NCBI GenBank assembly: GCA_017508195.1
Contig: JAFVZL010000014.1
Span: 97,144 to 161,143 of the forward strand
Reading direction: 5' to 3'
DNA from: Clostridia bacterium
GTDB taxonomy: Bacteria > Bacillota > Clostridia > Oscillospirales > CAG-272
DNA: 64,000 nucleotides
Part shown: positions 1-8,958 of the stretch, piece by piece
Layout: every line of letters begins with the position of its first letter
How positions within the stretch are numbered: the first letter of the stretch is position 1
Position numbers and translations under genes: made by a program
Notes under the pieces: model-generated
What the model saw: only the letters and a program-made list of their open reading frames with translations
What the model was told of the DNA's origin: nothing
Database searches by the model: none

Positions 1-940
1 AAGCCTTGGATGCGAGTGCCGATGAGCGCGATACTCTCGGGTTTACCTCTATGAGGTAATATTCGCTCGAATTCGGGTTAAGAGCGAACTGTACGTTGCA
101 TCCGCCCTCTATCTTCAGCTCTCTGATAAGCTTGATTGCACTATCGTTAAGCATCTTAAGATCGTGATCGTTAAGAGTCATGATAGGTGCGACTACCATA
201 CTGTCACCCGTGTGTACGCCGACGGGATCGATATTCTCCATACCGCAGATGGTGATGGCGTTATCCGCACCGTCGCGCATGACCTCGAACTCTATCTCCT
301 TGAAGCCGCGCACGCTGCGCTCGATGAGCACCTGGTGTACGGGAGATGCCTTGAGAGCACCTACCGCAAGCTCTCGCAGCTCATCCTCGTTATATGCAAA
401 GCCGCCGCCCGTGCCGCCAAGAGTAAACGCAGGACGGAGAACGAGGGGATATCCTATTATCGACGCCGCAGCCACAGCCTCGTCAAGAGTGTTAGCTATC
501 TCCGAGGGGATGACCGGCTCACCGATATCCTCGCAAAGCTTCTTGAAAAGCTCTCTGTCCTCGGCTCTCTCGATGCTCTCGGACGAGGTTCCGAGAAGCT
601 CAACTCCGCTCTCCTTAAGTATTCCCTTCTTTTCGAGGAGCATAGCCATGTTAAGACCGGTCTGTCCTCCGATGCCGGGAACTATCGCGTCGGGTCGCTC
701 GTACCTGATTATCTTTGCGATATACTCGAGGGTGAGCGGCTCCATGTAGACCTTGTCTGCGATTGTGGTATCGGTCATGATCGTTGCGGGGTTGGAGTTG
801 ACGAGAATTACCTCATAGCCCTCCTCCTTGAGTGCAAGGCATGCCTGAGTGCCTGCGTAATCGAACTCCGCCGCCTGACCGATAACGATAGGGCCGGAGC
901 CGATGATCATAACTCTTTTGATGTCCTTCCTTTTTGGCAT
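1..940 (-). CDS. carB: Carbamoyl-phosphate synthase large subunit, N-terminal part (cut by window edge)
   Basis: Makes carbamoyl phosphate from bicarbonate, ATP and glutamine-derived ammonia for pyrimidine and arginine synthesis. Reading the minus strand from the ATG at 940 gives about 313 residues beginning [27 protein letters not shown] lies near residue 38 and the glycine-rich ATP-grasp loop TLGGTGGG near residue 170, as in the first ATP-grasp half of CarB. The family is about 1070 residues, so roughly 70% lies outside the window. A CGGAGGAA ribosome site sits just upstream of the start. It follows pyrC by 31 bases on the same strand and is probably co-transcribed with it. No frameshift is visible. 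Confidence 0.95.
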   Translation of the reverse strand, partial: MPKRKDIKRVMIIGSGPIVIGQAAEFDYAGTQACLALKEEGYEVILVNSNPATIMTDTTIADKVYMEPLTLEYIAKIIRYERPDAIVPGIGGQTGLNMAMLLEKKGILKESGVELLGTSSESIERAEDRELFKKLCEDIGEPVIPSEIANTLDEAVAAASIIGYPLVLRPAFTLGGTGGGFAYNEDELRELAVGALKASPVHQVLIERSVRGFKEIEFEVMRDGADNAITICGMENIDPVGVHTGDSMVVAPIMTLNDHDLKMLNDSAIKLIRELKIEGGCNVQFALNPNSSEYYLIEVNPRVSRSSALASKA

Positions 941-971
941 ATTATATTCCTCCGAAAAAATTATTAACTCT

Positions 972-2222
972 TTAGTTTTCCGCCGAGAGTGCGGAGTATA
1001 CGACCTCACCGTTGTAAACGGTCATGAGGCATCTGCCCTTTACACGCTTTCCCTCGAAGGGCGTCGCCTTGCCCATTGAAAGAAATTCACCCGGGTCTAT
1101 CACATATTCATTATCGAGGTCGAAAACGGTAAAGCCTGCGTCGCTGTTGATTTTGAAGCGCTCTCGCGGGTTCTTTGAAAGCAGCTCGATCAGCCTTTCA
1201 AGGGTAAGAACACCCGAGAGAACGAGATCGGTGTACAGCACCGCAAAGGCGGTCTCAATTCCGACAACACCCATAAGACTGCCCGGAAGACCGCGTGACT
1301 TTTCCTCTGCGGTATGAGGCGCGTGATCGGTAGCTATCATATCTATCGTTCCGTCGAGAAGTCCCTCTACGAGTGCGAGCCTGTCCTCCTTCGCGCGTAT
1401 CGGGGGATTCATCTTGAATCTTCCATCTTCTTTTAAATCCGAGTCGTCAAGTGTCAGATAATGAGGGCCCGTCTCGCAGGTTATATTCACACCGCGAGCC
1501 TTGGCGCGTCTGATTATATCAACGCTTTCCTTAGTGGATATATGGCATACGTGGTACGCGCATCCCGACTTGCGCACAAGCTCAATATCTCTTGCTATCG
1601 GACCCCACTCGCTCTCTGAGCAGATGCCTTTATGCCCGTGCGCGGCACAGTACTCTCCGTCGTGGATGTATCCGCCCTTCAAGAGCGAATTGTCCTCGCA
1701 GTGTGCGACTATCATTTTGCCAAGTGCCTTAGCTCGCCTCATTGCCTCGAGCATCATACCCTCGGACTGCACTCCTCTGCCGTCATCCGAGAAGGCTACG
1801 ACGTCATCCGCCATCCCCACCATATCCGAGAGCACCTCTCCAGCCTCACCGACGGTGATGGTGCCGTAAGGATAGACCGCTATAACGGCATCCTTAGCTA
1901 TCGCTTCAAGCTGCGGTGCAAGATTCTCGGGGCTGTCGGGGGTAGGCTTGAGATTAGGCATAGAGCAAACCGCGGTATATCCGCCTCTTGCCGAGGCTCT
2001 CGTGCCCGACGCTATGTTCTCTTTATAAGAAAAACCCGGCTCTCTGAGATGAACGTGAACATCACAGAAACCGGGAAAAACAGCAACATTTTCAACAACG
2101 GGGAAATCGACCATAGCGGTATCATGTGCAAAAGGAGAAAGAACAGCACCGTCAAGAAGCATATCCTGCACTCTTGCCGATCCGTCGGTATATACCTTTG
2201 CATTCTTAAAAAGCACCTTCAT
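972..2222 (-). CDS. pyrC: Dihydroorotase (class I)
   Basis: Cyclises N-carbamoyl-aspartate to dihydroorotate, the third step of pyrimidine synthesis, in the cytoplasm. The 416-residue protein has the metal-binding [10 protein letters not shown] motif at residues 54-63 (His56 and His58), later histidines in AHCED and CHIST, and the DHAPH motif with the catalytic aspartate about 300 residues in. Its length is normal for class I enzymes. It is first in a minus-strand pair with carB and has its own TTGACT/TATAAT promoter. The rest of the pyrimidine pathway is not in the window. Confidence 0.95.
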   Translation of the reverse strand: MKVLFKNAKVYTDGSARVQDMLLDGAVLSPFAHDTAMVDFPVVENVAVFPGFCDVHVHLREPGFSYKENIASGTRASARGGYTAVCSMPNLKPTPDSPENLAPQLEAIAKDAVIAVYPYGTITVGEAGEVLSDMVGMADDVVAFSDDGRGVQSEGMMLEAMRRAKALGKMIVAHCEDNSLLKGGYIHDGEYCAAHGHKGICSESEWGPIARDIELVRKSGCAYHVCHISTKESVDIIRRAKARGVNITCETGPHYLTLDDSDLKEDGRFKMNPPIRAKEDRLALVEGLLDGTIDMIATDHAPHTAEEKSRGLPGSLMGVVGIETAFAVLYTDLVLSGVLTLERLIELLSKNPRERFKINSDAGFTVFDLDNEYVIDPGEFLSMGKATPFEGKRVKGRCLMTVYNGEVVYSALSAEN

Positions 2223-2251
2223 GTGTGACTCCTCTTATTTATTTTCTACTT

Positions 2252-2281
2252 ATTATAACACACGCGCGAGTCTAAAGTCAA
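2252..2281 (-). promoter_or_regulatory. Promoter of pyrC-carB
   Basis: On the minus strand TTGACT (2276-2281) is followed after 18 bases by TATAAT (2252-2257), about 30 bases before the pyrC start. No PyrR-type attenuator could be recognised in the short leader. Confidence 0.7.
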
Positions 2282-2443
2282 GGAGAAAAACAATTTCTTT
2301 CAGAAATTTTTATGTTAATACCGAACCGTCCCGAGCAAGCTTAAAATAGCAAGAAAAAAATTCGATTTTTTTTGGGAAATCTCTATACAAGTGAATTTAT
2401 TTGTGCTACAATATAGCCGTTAATTCAAAAAACGGAGGAGCTT

Positions 2444-3127
2444 ATGAAAAAGATCTACACAGGAAAAACAAAGGATGTTTATCAGCTTGATAACGGCAAC
2501 GTATGTCTAAAGTTCAAAGATGATTGTACCGGCAAGGACGGAAAGTTCGATCCGGGCGAAAACAGCGTAGGACTTACAATAGAGGGCATCGGCAGAGCAA
2601 ATCTTGAAACCTCTATCTACTATTTTGAGCTTCTCAGAAAAGCGGGTATCAAGACCCACTACATCGGAGCAAACCTCGACGAGGCAACAATGGAGGTACT
2701 CCCCGGCAAGGTGTTCGGCCATGGCCTCGAGGTCATCTGCCGTCTTGTCGCTACGGGCAGCTTTATCCGCAGATACGGTGAGTATATCGAGAACGGCACT
2801 CCCCTCGAGGGCGGATACGTTGAGTGCACCTTCAAGAACGATGAGAAGGGCGATCCCCTTGTAACCAAGGAAGGCCTCGTTGCACTCGGCGTTATGTCGG
2901 GTGAGATGTTCGAGAGCATGAAGGAGCAGACTCTTAAGATCACCAAGATCGTTGCAGACGACCTTAAGACCATCGGTCTTGACCTTTGGGATATCAAGTT
3001 TGAGTTCGGATACAACGGCAATGAGGTAATACTCATCGACGAGATCGCATCGGGCAACATGAGAGTGTATAAGGGTAGCGAGATCGTTGAGCCGGTTGAG
3101 CTTACTAAGTTAATACTTAACAGATAA
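2444..3127 (+). CDS. purC: SAICAR synthase
   Basis: Joins CAIR and aspartate with ATP to form SAICAR in purine synthesis. The 227-residue product opens with [13 protein letters not shown], has the substrate-loop region [13 protein letters not shown] and the [11 protein letters not shown] segment that corresponds to the family's VRNxxAGS motif. It is slightly shorter than usual (about 235), and the C-terminal signature reads [12 protein letters not shown] rather than the common DEISPD form, so it belongs to a divergent branch. It stands alone: no other pur gene is near, and a terminator follows directly. The start is fixed by a GGAGG site 8 bases upstream. Confidence 0.9.
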   Translation: MKKIYTGKTKDVYQLDNGNVCLKFKDDCTGKDGKFDPGENSVGLTIEGIGRANLETSIYYFELLRKAGIKTHYIGANLDEATMEVLPGKVFGHGLEVICRLVATGSFIRRYGEYIENGTPLEGGYVECTFKNDEKGDPLVTKEGLVALGVMSGEMFESMKEQTLKITKIVADDLKTIGLDLWDIKFEFGYNGNEVILIDEIASGNMRVYKGSEIVEPVELTKLILNR

Positions 3128-3137
3128 AATTCAACAC

Positions 3138-3182
3138 GCGGTGGGGGATCCACTCAAATAAGATCCTCTCACCGCTTTTTAT
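3138..3182 (+). terminator. Terminator after purC
   Basis: Stem GCGGTGGGGGATC / GATCCTCTCACCGC with G-U pairs (3138-3150 and 3162-3175), followed by a run of T. Confidence 0.85.
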
Positions 3183-3203
3183 TAAAGGGAAAGGAGCCGC
3201 GGA

Positions 3204-4067
3204 ATGTACAGAACACTGAGCTCGTACTTAAAGGAAAAGTACGGAATGAAAATAAAAAAGATATGCATTGACGGCGGCTTCACCTGTCCTAACCGTGACG
3301 GTACCTGCGGCACGGGCGGCTGCATCTATTGCGGTGAGCGCGGTGCAGGAGAGCATATCGACGGACTCAAAAGCATTTCCGAGCAGGTATCAGAGCAGCT
3401 CGCAAGCACAAAAGCAGACGGATATATAGCCTATTTCCAGAACTTCACGAACACCTACGCCCCCGTCGAAGTGCTTCGCGAAAGGTATCTTTCAGCACTC
3501 ACAGACGACCGTATCAAGGTACTCGCGATCGGCACGCGCCCCGACTGTATAACCGCTGAAATATGCGATTTACTAAAGGATTTGTCAACCAAAGTTGACA
3601 TTTGGGTCGAGCTTGGACTGCAAACCGCAAATGATGACACCGCAAAAGTCATCCACCGCGGATACGATCTATCGGTTTACAGAGAGGCGGCAAGGCTGCT
3701 GATGGAAAACTCTATCCCCTTCGTCACGCACATGATAATCGGTCTGCCCGGCGAAGGCGAAGCAGATGCTCTCCGAACGGCAGATGAAATTATATCGAGC
3801 GGTGCATTTGGCATCAAGATACACTCCCTTTACGTCATGGAAGGCACCGAGCTTGCCGAAATGTACCGTAAGGGTCTTTACGAACCGATAAGCTTTGACG
3901 AATATACCGAAACGGCAGCAAAGGTGCTCGACCGCATCGGTGACACTCTCGTGGTACACAGAATCACGGGCGATTGCCCGCGCGACCTTCTCGTCGCCCC
4001 CGAATGGAATACCGACAAGCAAAGAGTGATAAACGAGATAAGAAGAAGGCTAGGAGAATTAAAATAA
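3204..4067 (+). CDS. Radical SAM protein, TIGR01212 family (YhcC/YtqA-like)
   Basis: A 287-residue radical SAM enzyme. The cluster-binding segment TCPNRDGTCGTGGCIYC at residues 27-43 supplies Cys28, Cys40 and Cys43 in the long-spaced CX11CX2C arrangement typical of the TIGR01212 family (E. coli YhcC, B. subtilis YtqA), whose substrate is not known to me. The downstream segments WVELGLQT and FVTHMIIGLPGE are also typical of that family. It sits 76 bases after purC, beyond a terminator, and has its own GGAGC-like ribosome site. Function beyond the family name is not claimed. Confidence 0.85.
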   Translation: MYRTLSSYLKEKYGMKIKKICIDGGFTCPNRDGTCGTGGCIYCGERGAGEHIDGLKSISEQVSEQLASTKADGYIAYFQNFTNTYAPVEVLRERYLSALTDDRIKVLAIGTRPDCITAEICDLLKDLSTKVDIWVELGLQTANDDTAKVIHRGYDLSVYREAARLLMENSIPFVTHMIIGLPGEGEADALRTADEIISSGAFGIKIHSLYVMEGTELAEMYRKGLYEPISFDEYTETAAKVLDRIGDTLVVHRITGDCPRDLLVAPEWNTDKQRVINEIRRRLGELK

Positions 4068-4074
4068 ACAGTAA

Positions 4075-4116
4075 GGCTATCCCTTTTCATTTTTGCAATC
4101 GGGATAGCCTATTTAC
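4075..4116 (+). terminator. Terminator after the radical SAM gene
   Basis: GGCTATCCC (4075-4083) pairs with GGGATAGCC (4101-4109); only a weak T-rich tail follows. It lies between convergent genes. The remaining bases to 4225 hold nothing recognised. Confidence 0.6.
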
Positions 4117-4225
4117 ATATATAAGGGCTGTTTGAGTTTTAAAAAAACTTTGATTTGGATGATGGGCACACTTGGGTACGTCCAGCCTCGAGGACGGCGG
4201 TTATCGTCAAATATGCCACCCCGAG

Positions 4226-5107
4226 TTACCACGCGCGGCGGGCGCGCCTATACTCCAAGGGCGTACTTCCCGTGAGGCGCTTGAATGTCTTTGAAAAGTA
4301 GTTCGGTGTGTCAAAGGAGAGCGCCGCGGCTATCTCGGTCACGCTCATTTCGGTCTCGCGAAGAAGCCTTTTGGCTTCTTTTATTTTTAACGAAGTGAAA
4401 TATGCCATTATCGACTGCCCCGTAACGCGCTTGAACTGTCTGAATATGTATGAGCGCGTGTAGTTCATCCTCTTGCATATCTCGTCTATCGATATCCTGC
4501 CGGAGACGTTCTCCGACAGCTGCTCGATCACGCTGTTCACAAGGTATTCTCCGAAGTCCTCGCGGAGAACGAACGAGGGAGTCTCATCCTCACCGTCCAC
4601 CTGCCTTACCGTGCCGATAAGCAAAAGCTCAAGAAGATTCTTTATATACTGCATTCCGCCAAGCGTCGGCTTCTCCGAAAGAGGCATTTTCTTAACATCG
4701 GGGCTTGTGTGGCGCAGATCAAACGTGCTCTTCGCCTCGTCGAGAAGCATATAGACGTATCTCACCGCCTCTTTTGAAAGCTTGACGCATCTTGATTCAA
4801 GAATACGTATCGCCTCGCTCTTGCACTCAAAGGATATTATGAACACGCTGGGTGCATTCTTACCATCTGCGGAGTGGATATGAAACTCGTTCGGTGCGTG
4901 GAATATTGCCTCTCCCTCTTTAAGAAGCACTTCTCTTCCCTCTACCGTGCAAACGAGCGAATTCTTGTCTGCATATACCATCTCCCAGAAGTCGTGCGAC
5001 TCACCGTGGCTTTTGTAGCTCTCCTCGAAATCGAAGTAGTGAACCGTCACTATCCTCGTTACGTGGAGCAGATTTTCAATTTTATGCTTAAAGTATCTCT
5101 GTTTCAT
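4226..5107 (-). CDS. AraC-family transcriptional regulator
   Basis: A 293-residue activator-type regulator: an N-terminal cupin-like sensing domain with metal/ligand-type histidines (FHAPNEFHIHS) and a C-terminal double HTH AraC domain over the last ~100 residues (ISIDEICKRMNYTRSYIFRQ; the second helix pair ends with the family signature NYFSKTFKRLTGSTPLEYR). It faces the sugar operon starting at 5265, so it most likely senses that operon's substrate or an intermediate. An in-frame ATG at 5125 lies inside the promoter -10 region, so the ATG at 5107 is preferred. This would make the mRNA nearly leaderless. Confidence 0.85.
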   Translation of the reverse strand: MKQRYFKHKIENLLHVTRIVTVHYFDFEESYKSHGESHDFWEMVYADKNSLVCTVEGREVLLKEGEAIFHAPNEFHIHSADGKNAPSVFIISFECKSEAIRILESRCVKLSKEAVRYVYMLLDEAKSTFDLRHTSPDVKKMPLSEKPTLGGMQYIKNLLELLLIGTVRQVDGEDETPSFVLREDFGEYLVNSVIEQLSENVSGRISIDEICKRMNYTRSYIFRQFKRVTGQSIMAYFTSLKIKEAKRLLRETEMSVTEIAAALSFDTPNYFSKTFKRLTGSTPLEYRRARRAW

Positions 5108-5113
5108 ATAAAT

Positions 5114-5142
5114 AGTATACCCCATTTATCGCGATATGTCAA
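5114..5142 (-). promoter_or_regulatory. Promoter of the AraC regulator
   Basis: On the minus strand TTGACA (5137-5142), 17-base spacer, TATACT (5114-5119). The predicted transcript start falls at or next to the ATG at 5107. Confidence 0.65.
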
Positions 5143-5223
5143 TAAAATGAACGGAATTTCACTTGTAGATTATTTTACTCTTTTTGTGTATTTGTGAGTA
5201 TATAATTATAAATGCAACTTTGT

Positions 5224-5229
5224 TATAAT
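5224..5229 (+). promoter_or_regulatory. -10 element of the amino-sugar operon
   Basis: TATAAT lies 36 bases before the first gene of the operon. No recognisable -35 hexamer stands 16-18 bases upstream, which fits a promoter that needs an AraC-type activator. Confidence 0.5.
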
Positions 5230-5264
5230 TAAGGTAGAATATTATTTTAAGGAGATACAGGCTT

Positions 5265-5969
5265 ATGAGAATTTTAGCAATAGGCGCACATCCCGACGAC
5301 ATTGAGCTTGCCTGCTCGGGCACGCTCGCAAAATGTGTTGCAAGAGGCGACACCGTTATAGTATGCCACGCATCGAGCGGCAACCTCGGACACGTTATTA
5401 TTCCTCCGGATGAGCTCACAGTTATCAGAGCGAACGAGGCTAAGCGCGCAGGCGCGATGGCAGGCATCGAGGTCATCTGGGGCGGCTTCAACGATCTCGA
5501 CATCTACGAGGAAAACAAGGAAGCGCGCGACAAGATGGTCGACGTTATCCGTTATGCAGATCCCGACCTCATCATCACCCACGATCCCCACGATTACATG
5601 CCCGACCACACCGCGGTATCCAAGCTCGTATTTGATGCAGCGTTTACCGCAACGCTTCCTAACTATCCTACAAAGGAAAAGACGGTCGCGAAGCTCGTTC
5701 CCATCTTCTACATGGACACCCTCGCAGGCGTAGGCTTCAACCCCGAGTACTACGTGGATATCAGCGAGTACATAGACCTTAAAATGAATATGCTCGAGTG
5801 CCACGAGAGCCAGCTCGTCTGGATGCGCGAGCACGATAATATCGATTTTGCGGATATGGTAAAGACCTGCTCGAGAGTACGCGGCTACCAGTGCGGTGTT
5901 GACTACGCGGAGGGCTTCAGACAGTGCCGTGTTTACCTCAAGGGCACTACCGAAAGACTTCTTCCCTAA
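5265..5969 (+). CDS. PIG-L (LmbE) family zinc deacetylase
   Basis: A 234-residue metal-dependent N-deacetylase of the PIG-L/LmbE/BshB fold, which removes acetyl groups from N-acetylglucosamine-type sugars. The zinc motif AHPDDIE lies at residues 8-14 (His9, Asp12), and a second zinc histidine is in MPDHTAV near residue 113. The length matches soluble bacterial members and no signal peptide is present, so it acts in the cytoplasm. It is the first gene of a five-gene operon with a strong AAGGAG site. In context it probably deacetylates an imported N-acetylated sugar, a role usually held by NagA- or AgaA-type amidohydrolases. Confidence 0.88.
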   Translation: MRILAIGAHPDDIELACSGTLAKCVARGDTVIVCHASSGNLGHVIIPPDELTVIRANEAKRAGAMAGIEVIWGGFNDLDIYEENKEARDKMVDVIRYADPDLIITHDPHDYMPDHTAVSKLVFDAAFTATLPNYPTKEKTVAKLVPIFYMDTLAGVGFNPEYYVDISEYIDLKMNMLECHESQLVWMREHDNIDFADMVKTCSRVRGYQCGVDYAEGFRQCRVYLKGTTERLLP

Positions 5970-5978
5970 GAGGTGCTT

Positions 5979-7001
5979 ATGAACAAAATAATCAGATGGT
6001 GCGTTATCGGTGCGGGCGGTATCGCAGACAGAAGAACTATCCCCGCAATAGTCAAGGATGAGGGCTCGGAGCTTGTCGCGGTTATGGACAGGGTTCCCGA
6101 GGTAGCGAAAGCGGTCGGTGAAAAGTACGGTGTTCCCTACTTCTCGAGTGAGGAAGAAATGCTAAGGAGCATCGAGTGTGACGCGGTATACATCGGCACC
6201 CCCGTTTTCTGTCACAAGGATCAGGCTCTCACGGCACTTAAGTTTGGAAAAAGCGTATTCGTTGAAAAGCCCATCTCTATGACCTCGGCTGAGGCGCGAG
6301 AGCTTGTCGATGCATTCAAGGCGGCAGGCAAGCAGCTTACCGTCGGATATATGATGAAGCACCACAATCTTCACGAGATGGCGCGCGAGCTTATAGCTGA
6401 CGGAGGCATCGGAAAACCTGTCAACGTGCGCGCTCAGTTCTCTTGCTGGTATCCCGATATCGAGGGCGCGTGGCGTCAGACCAAAAAGCTTGGCGGCGGA
6501 GGTGCATTCATGGACCTCGGTGTCCACTGTGCGGAGCTTATCGAGTATCTTCTCGGCGAGGAGATAACAGAGGTAAAGAGCCTCATCGCAACGAATTCCT
6601 TTAACTACGAGGTGGAGGACAGCGCGGTAGTTATCTTCAGAACCAAGAGCGGTATCCTCGGCAGTATCGAGTCTAACTTCAACATTTCCGATGCGGCAAG
6701 CGAATCAAAGCTTGAGATATACGGCGAGGCGGGTTACGTTATCTGTAACGGCACTCTCGCACAGACCGAGGGCGGAAGGATGACACACCTCTACGCGCCC
6801 CAGGGTGACTACTCGGCTATGCAGGATCGCACCGCAGGAGTTCCCACCGAGTACGTTGGTGCGGGCTGTGACCTCTATCAGAAGCAGATAGGCATGTTCA
6901 ACGAGCTTCTTCGCTCGGGAAAGACAGATTTCTTCTTTGCTGACAGAGCCGTTCACATCCAGGAGCTTGTAGATAAGATCTACGAAAACGCAGAAAAGTA
7001 A
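5979..7001 (+). CDS. Gfo/Idh/MocA-family oxidoreductase
   Basis: A 340-residue NAD(P)-dependent sugar dehydrogenase of the Gfo/Idh/MocA family. The Rossmann loop GAGGIADRR is near the N-terminus, the family EKP motif is in FVEKPISM, and the LGVHCAELIEYL segment holds the catalytic-region histidine. The upstream in-frame GTG at 5973 overlaps the AAGAGGTG ribosome site, so the ATG at 5979 is the better start. It follows the deacetylase by nine bases. It probably oxidises or epimerises a ring hydroxyl of the same sugar; the substrate cannot be told from sequence. Confidence 0.88.
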   Translation: MNKIIRWCVIGAGGIADRRTIPAIVKDEGSELVAVMDRVPEVAKAVGEKYGVPYFSSEEEMLRSIECDAVYIGTPVFCHKDQALTALKFGKSVFVEKPISMTSAEARELVDAFKAAGKQLTVGYMMKHHNLHEMARELIADGGIGKPVNVRAQFSCWYPDIEGAWRQTKKLGGGGAFMDLGVHCAELIEYLLGEEITEVKSLIATNSFNYEVEDSAVVIFRTKSGILGSIESNFNISDAASESKLEIYGEAGYVICNGTLAQTEGGRMTHLYAPQGDYSAMQDRTAGVPTEYVGAGCDLYQKQIGMFNELLRSGKTDFFFADRAVHIQELVDKIYENAEK

Positions 7002-7040
7002 AGAACAATTAACATTTTCACATAAAAAGGAGTAATAATC

Positions 7041-7988
7041 ATGAATTTCAATTCTACCGTTAAGGGCAGCATGCTTGAGGGCTTTTACCCTGCAGGCTGG
7101 GATTTTGACAAGATAGACGCGTGCATCGGCACCCCCGAGAGCATCACCGAGCCCCAGAGCTTCTGGAACAAGGGCTTCACCCCCGTCAAGTGTGAGTCGC
7201 TCAGCGACTTCGAGACCTACATGGGTCACGAGATAGCAAATCAGATCAAGCTCGCACGCGAGCGCGGCGAGAAGATCGCATTCATTCTCCCCGTAGGTCC
7301 TATGGGTATGTATAAGTGGGTAGTATACTTCCTTCGTGAGTGGAACATCCGTTGCGATCACGTTTATACCTTCAATATGGATGAGTGGGCAGACGGTGAG
7401 GGCAACACCCTCGCACCCGACAACCACGGTGCATTCCAGTACGCGATGGAGCAGGCTCTCTTCAATCCCCTCGGCGAGCTTACCGTTCCCAAGGCTCAGA
7501 GAAACTTCGCAACCAAGGACAATCTCCCCACCTACCCCGAGAAGATAGCCGCACTCAAGGCTGAGGGCGCGAAGCTCGTTCTCGTTTACGGTATCGGAAG
7601 AATGTGCCATATCGCATTTTGGGAGCCTCATTTCGCGGCTGATTACGCTACCGAGTCAGAGTGGAAGGCAGCTCCTTACAGAATCGCTGCAAAGATCCAT
7701 CCCCTCACCGTTGAGCAGAACGCTCTCACCAGCTTCAAGTCGAGAACTCCTCTCGTTCCCTGCCGTGCGAACACCATCGGCCCCGGTATAATCCTTCAGG
7801 CTGACTACGCTATCGGCGGTGCTGACGGTACTCTCGGACGCGGAATGCAGTGGCAGGGTCTGTCGCTGTGGATGACTCTCCGTCACGGCCCCACACCCTG
7901 GATCACATCCTCTTACATCCCCACCCTTCCCGGCAGACTCTTCTTCCTCTCCGAGCTTGCAGGTCCGCTCGAGGCAGAGTGCAACTAA
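7041..7988 (+). CDS. Glucosamine-6-phosphate deaminase/isomerase-like protein with altered active site
   Basis: A 315-residue NagB/6-phosphogluconolactonase-fold protein. The first catalytic region is kept ([10 protein letters not shown], matching Asp72 of NagB), as is the glutamate of the AFxEP segment. The central GIGxDGHIAFNEP motif reads [13 protein letters not shown]: the catalytic-triad Asp is Met, the next Gly is Cys, and the Asn is Trp, while the His is kept. It is longer than NagB (about 260). Its place between oxidoreductase and kinase fits a sugar isomerase or deaminase step, but the chemistry is probably not standard NagB. Confidence 0.8.
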   Translation: MNFNSTVKGSMLEGFYPAGWDFDKIDACIGTPESITEPQSFWNKGFTPVKCESLSDFETYMGHEIANQIKLARERGEKIAFILPVGPMGMYKWVVYFLREWNIRCDHVYTFNMDEWADGEGNTLAPDNHGAFQYAMEQALFNPLGELTVPKAQRNFATKDNLPTYPEKIAALKAEGAKLVLVYGIGRMCHIAFWEPHFAADYATESEWKAAPYRIAAKIHPLTVEQNALTSFKSRTPLVPCRANTIGPGIILQADYAIGGADGTLGRGMQWQGLSLWMTLRHGPTPWITSSYIPTLPGRLFFLSELAGPLEAECN

Positions 7989-7992
7989 GGGT

Positions 7993-8958
7993 ATGAAGGG
8001 TATTGCAGTAGCGGGCAGTATTCTTATTGACCGCATTAACGATATTGAGAAGTATCCCGAGGCGGGAGAGCTCACGAAGATACTCGCGATAAAGAGCGCG
8101 ACGGGCGGATGCGTTCCCAACGTTGCGATAGATCTGAAGCGACTTATGCCCGAGCTCGACGTTCTTGCAATAGGCAAGGTAGGCAAGGATGCCGACGGCA
8201 TCCTTGCAAAGGATATCCTCTCGGCTGAGGGCGTTGACGTATCGGGAATCACCGAGGGTGACGAGCGCACCAGCTTCACCGAGGTAATGAGCGAGGTGGG
8301 CGGTCAGCGCACCTTCTTCACCTATCCCGGTGCGAGTGATGACTTCGGCTATTCGGATATTGACTTTGAGAGCCTCGACTGTAAGATGCTCCACCTCGGC
8401 TACTACCTTCTTTTAAAAAAGGTTGACGGCGGTGACGGTGAGCTTATACTGAAAGAGGCAAAAAGACGCGGCATCACCACCTCTATTGACCTTGTCAGCG
8501 AGAACTCGGACAGATATTCCGTCATTATTCCCTCTCTGAAATACACAGATAACCTCATCATCAATGAGCTCGAGGCAGGAAAGCTGACGGGCATCGATCC
8601 AAGTGACGATAACCTCGAGGCTATCGCGAAAAGGCTTATGGAGCTCGGTGTCAGAGAGCGCGTAATTATTCACAAGAAGGAGCTTGGCATCCTGCTCTCC
8701 GAAAGAGGACTTACAGTGATAGGCTCCTACGAGCTGCCGGGCGGCTTCATCAAGGGCACGACGGGAGCCGGGGATGCATTCTGTGCAGGTGCGCTCCTCG
8801 GAATTTACGAGAACAAGAGCGACCGCGAGATACTGGAGCTTGCTACCCTCTCGGCACTCGGCGCGCTTTCAGCACCCGATGCAGTCAGCGGAATGTCAAC
8901 CGTAGAGGAGCTTCAAAAACTTACAAAGGGATTAGGAAGAAAAGAAATATGCTTGTAA
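7993..8958 (+). CDS. PfkB-family sugar kinase
   Basis: A 321-residue ribokinase-fold kinase that phosphorylates a sugar or sugar phosphate with ATP. The N-terminal substrate motif is GGCVPNVAI and the C-terminal PfkB signature is GTTGAGDAFCAGA, which holds the catalytic aspartate. The reading frame extends upstream of 7993, but the ATG at 7993 follows a TAAGGG ribosome site and the first residues MKGIAVAGSILID are the usual PfkB opening. It starts four bases after the NagB-like gene and overlaps the aldolase by ten. In context it primes the sugar for aldol cleavage. Confidence 0.88.
   Translation: MKGIAVAGSILIDRINDIEKYPEAGELTKILAIKSATGGCVPNVAIDLKRLMPELDVLAIGKVGKDADGILAKDILSAEGVDVSGITEGDERTSFTEVMSEVGGQRTFFTYPGASDDFGYSDIDFESLDCKMLHLGYYLLLKKVDGGDGELILKEAKRRGITTSIDLVSENSDRYSVIIPSLKYTDNLIINELEAGKLTGIDPSDDNLEAIAKRLMELGVRERVIIHKKELGILLSERGLTVIGSYELPGGFIKGTTGAGDAFCAGALLGIYENKSDREILELATLSALGALSAPDAVSGMSTVEELQKLTKGLGRKEICL

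Noticed and set aside
164-967. A 267-residue plus-strand open frame over carB
   Set aside because: It is antisense to a perfectly readable CarB N-terminus, has no ribosome site, and its composition is that of a shadow frame.
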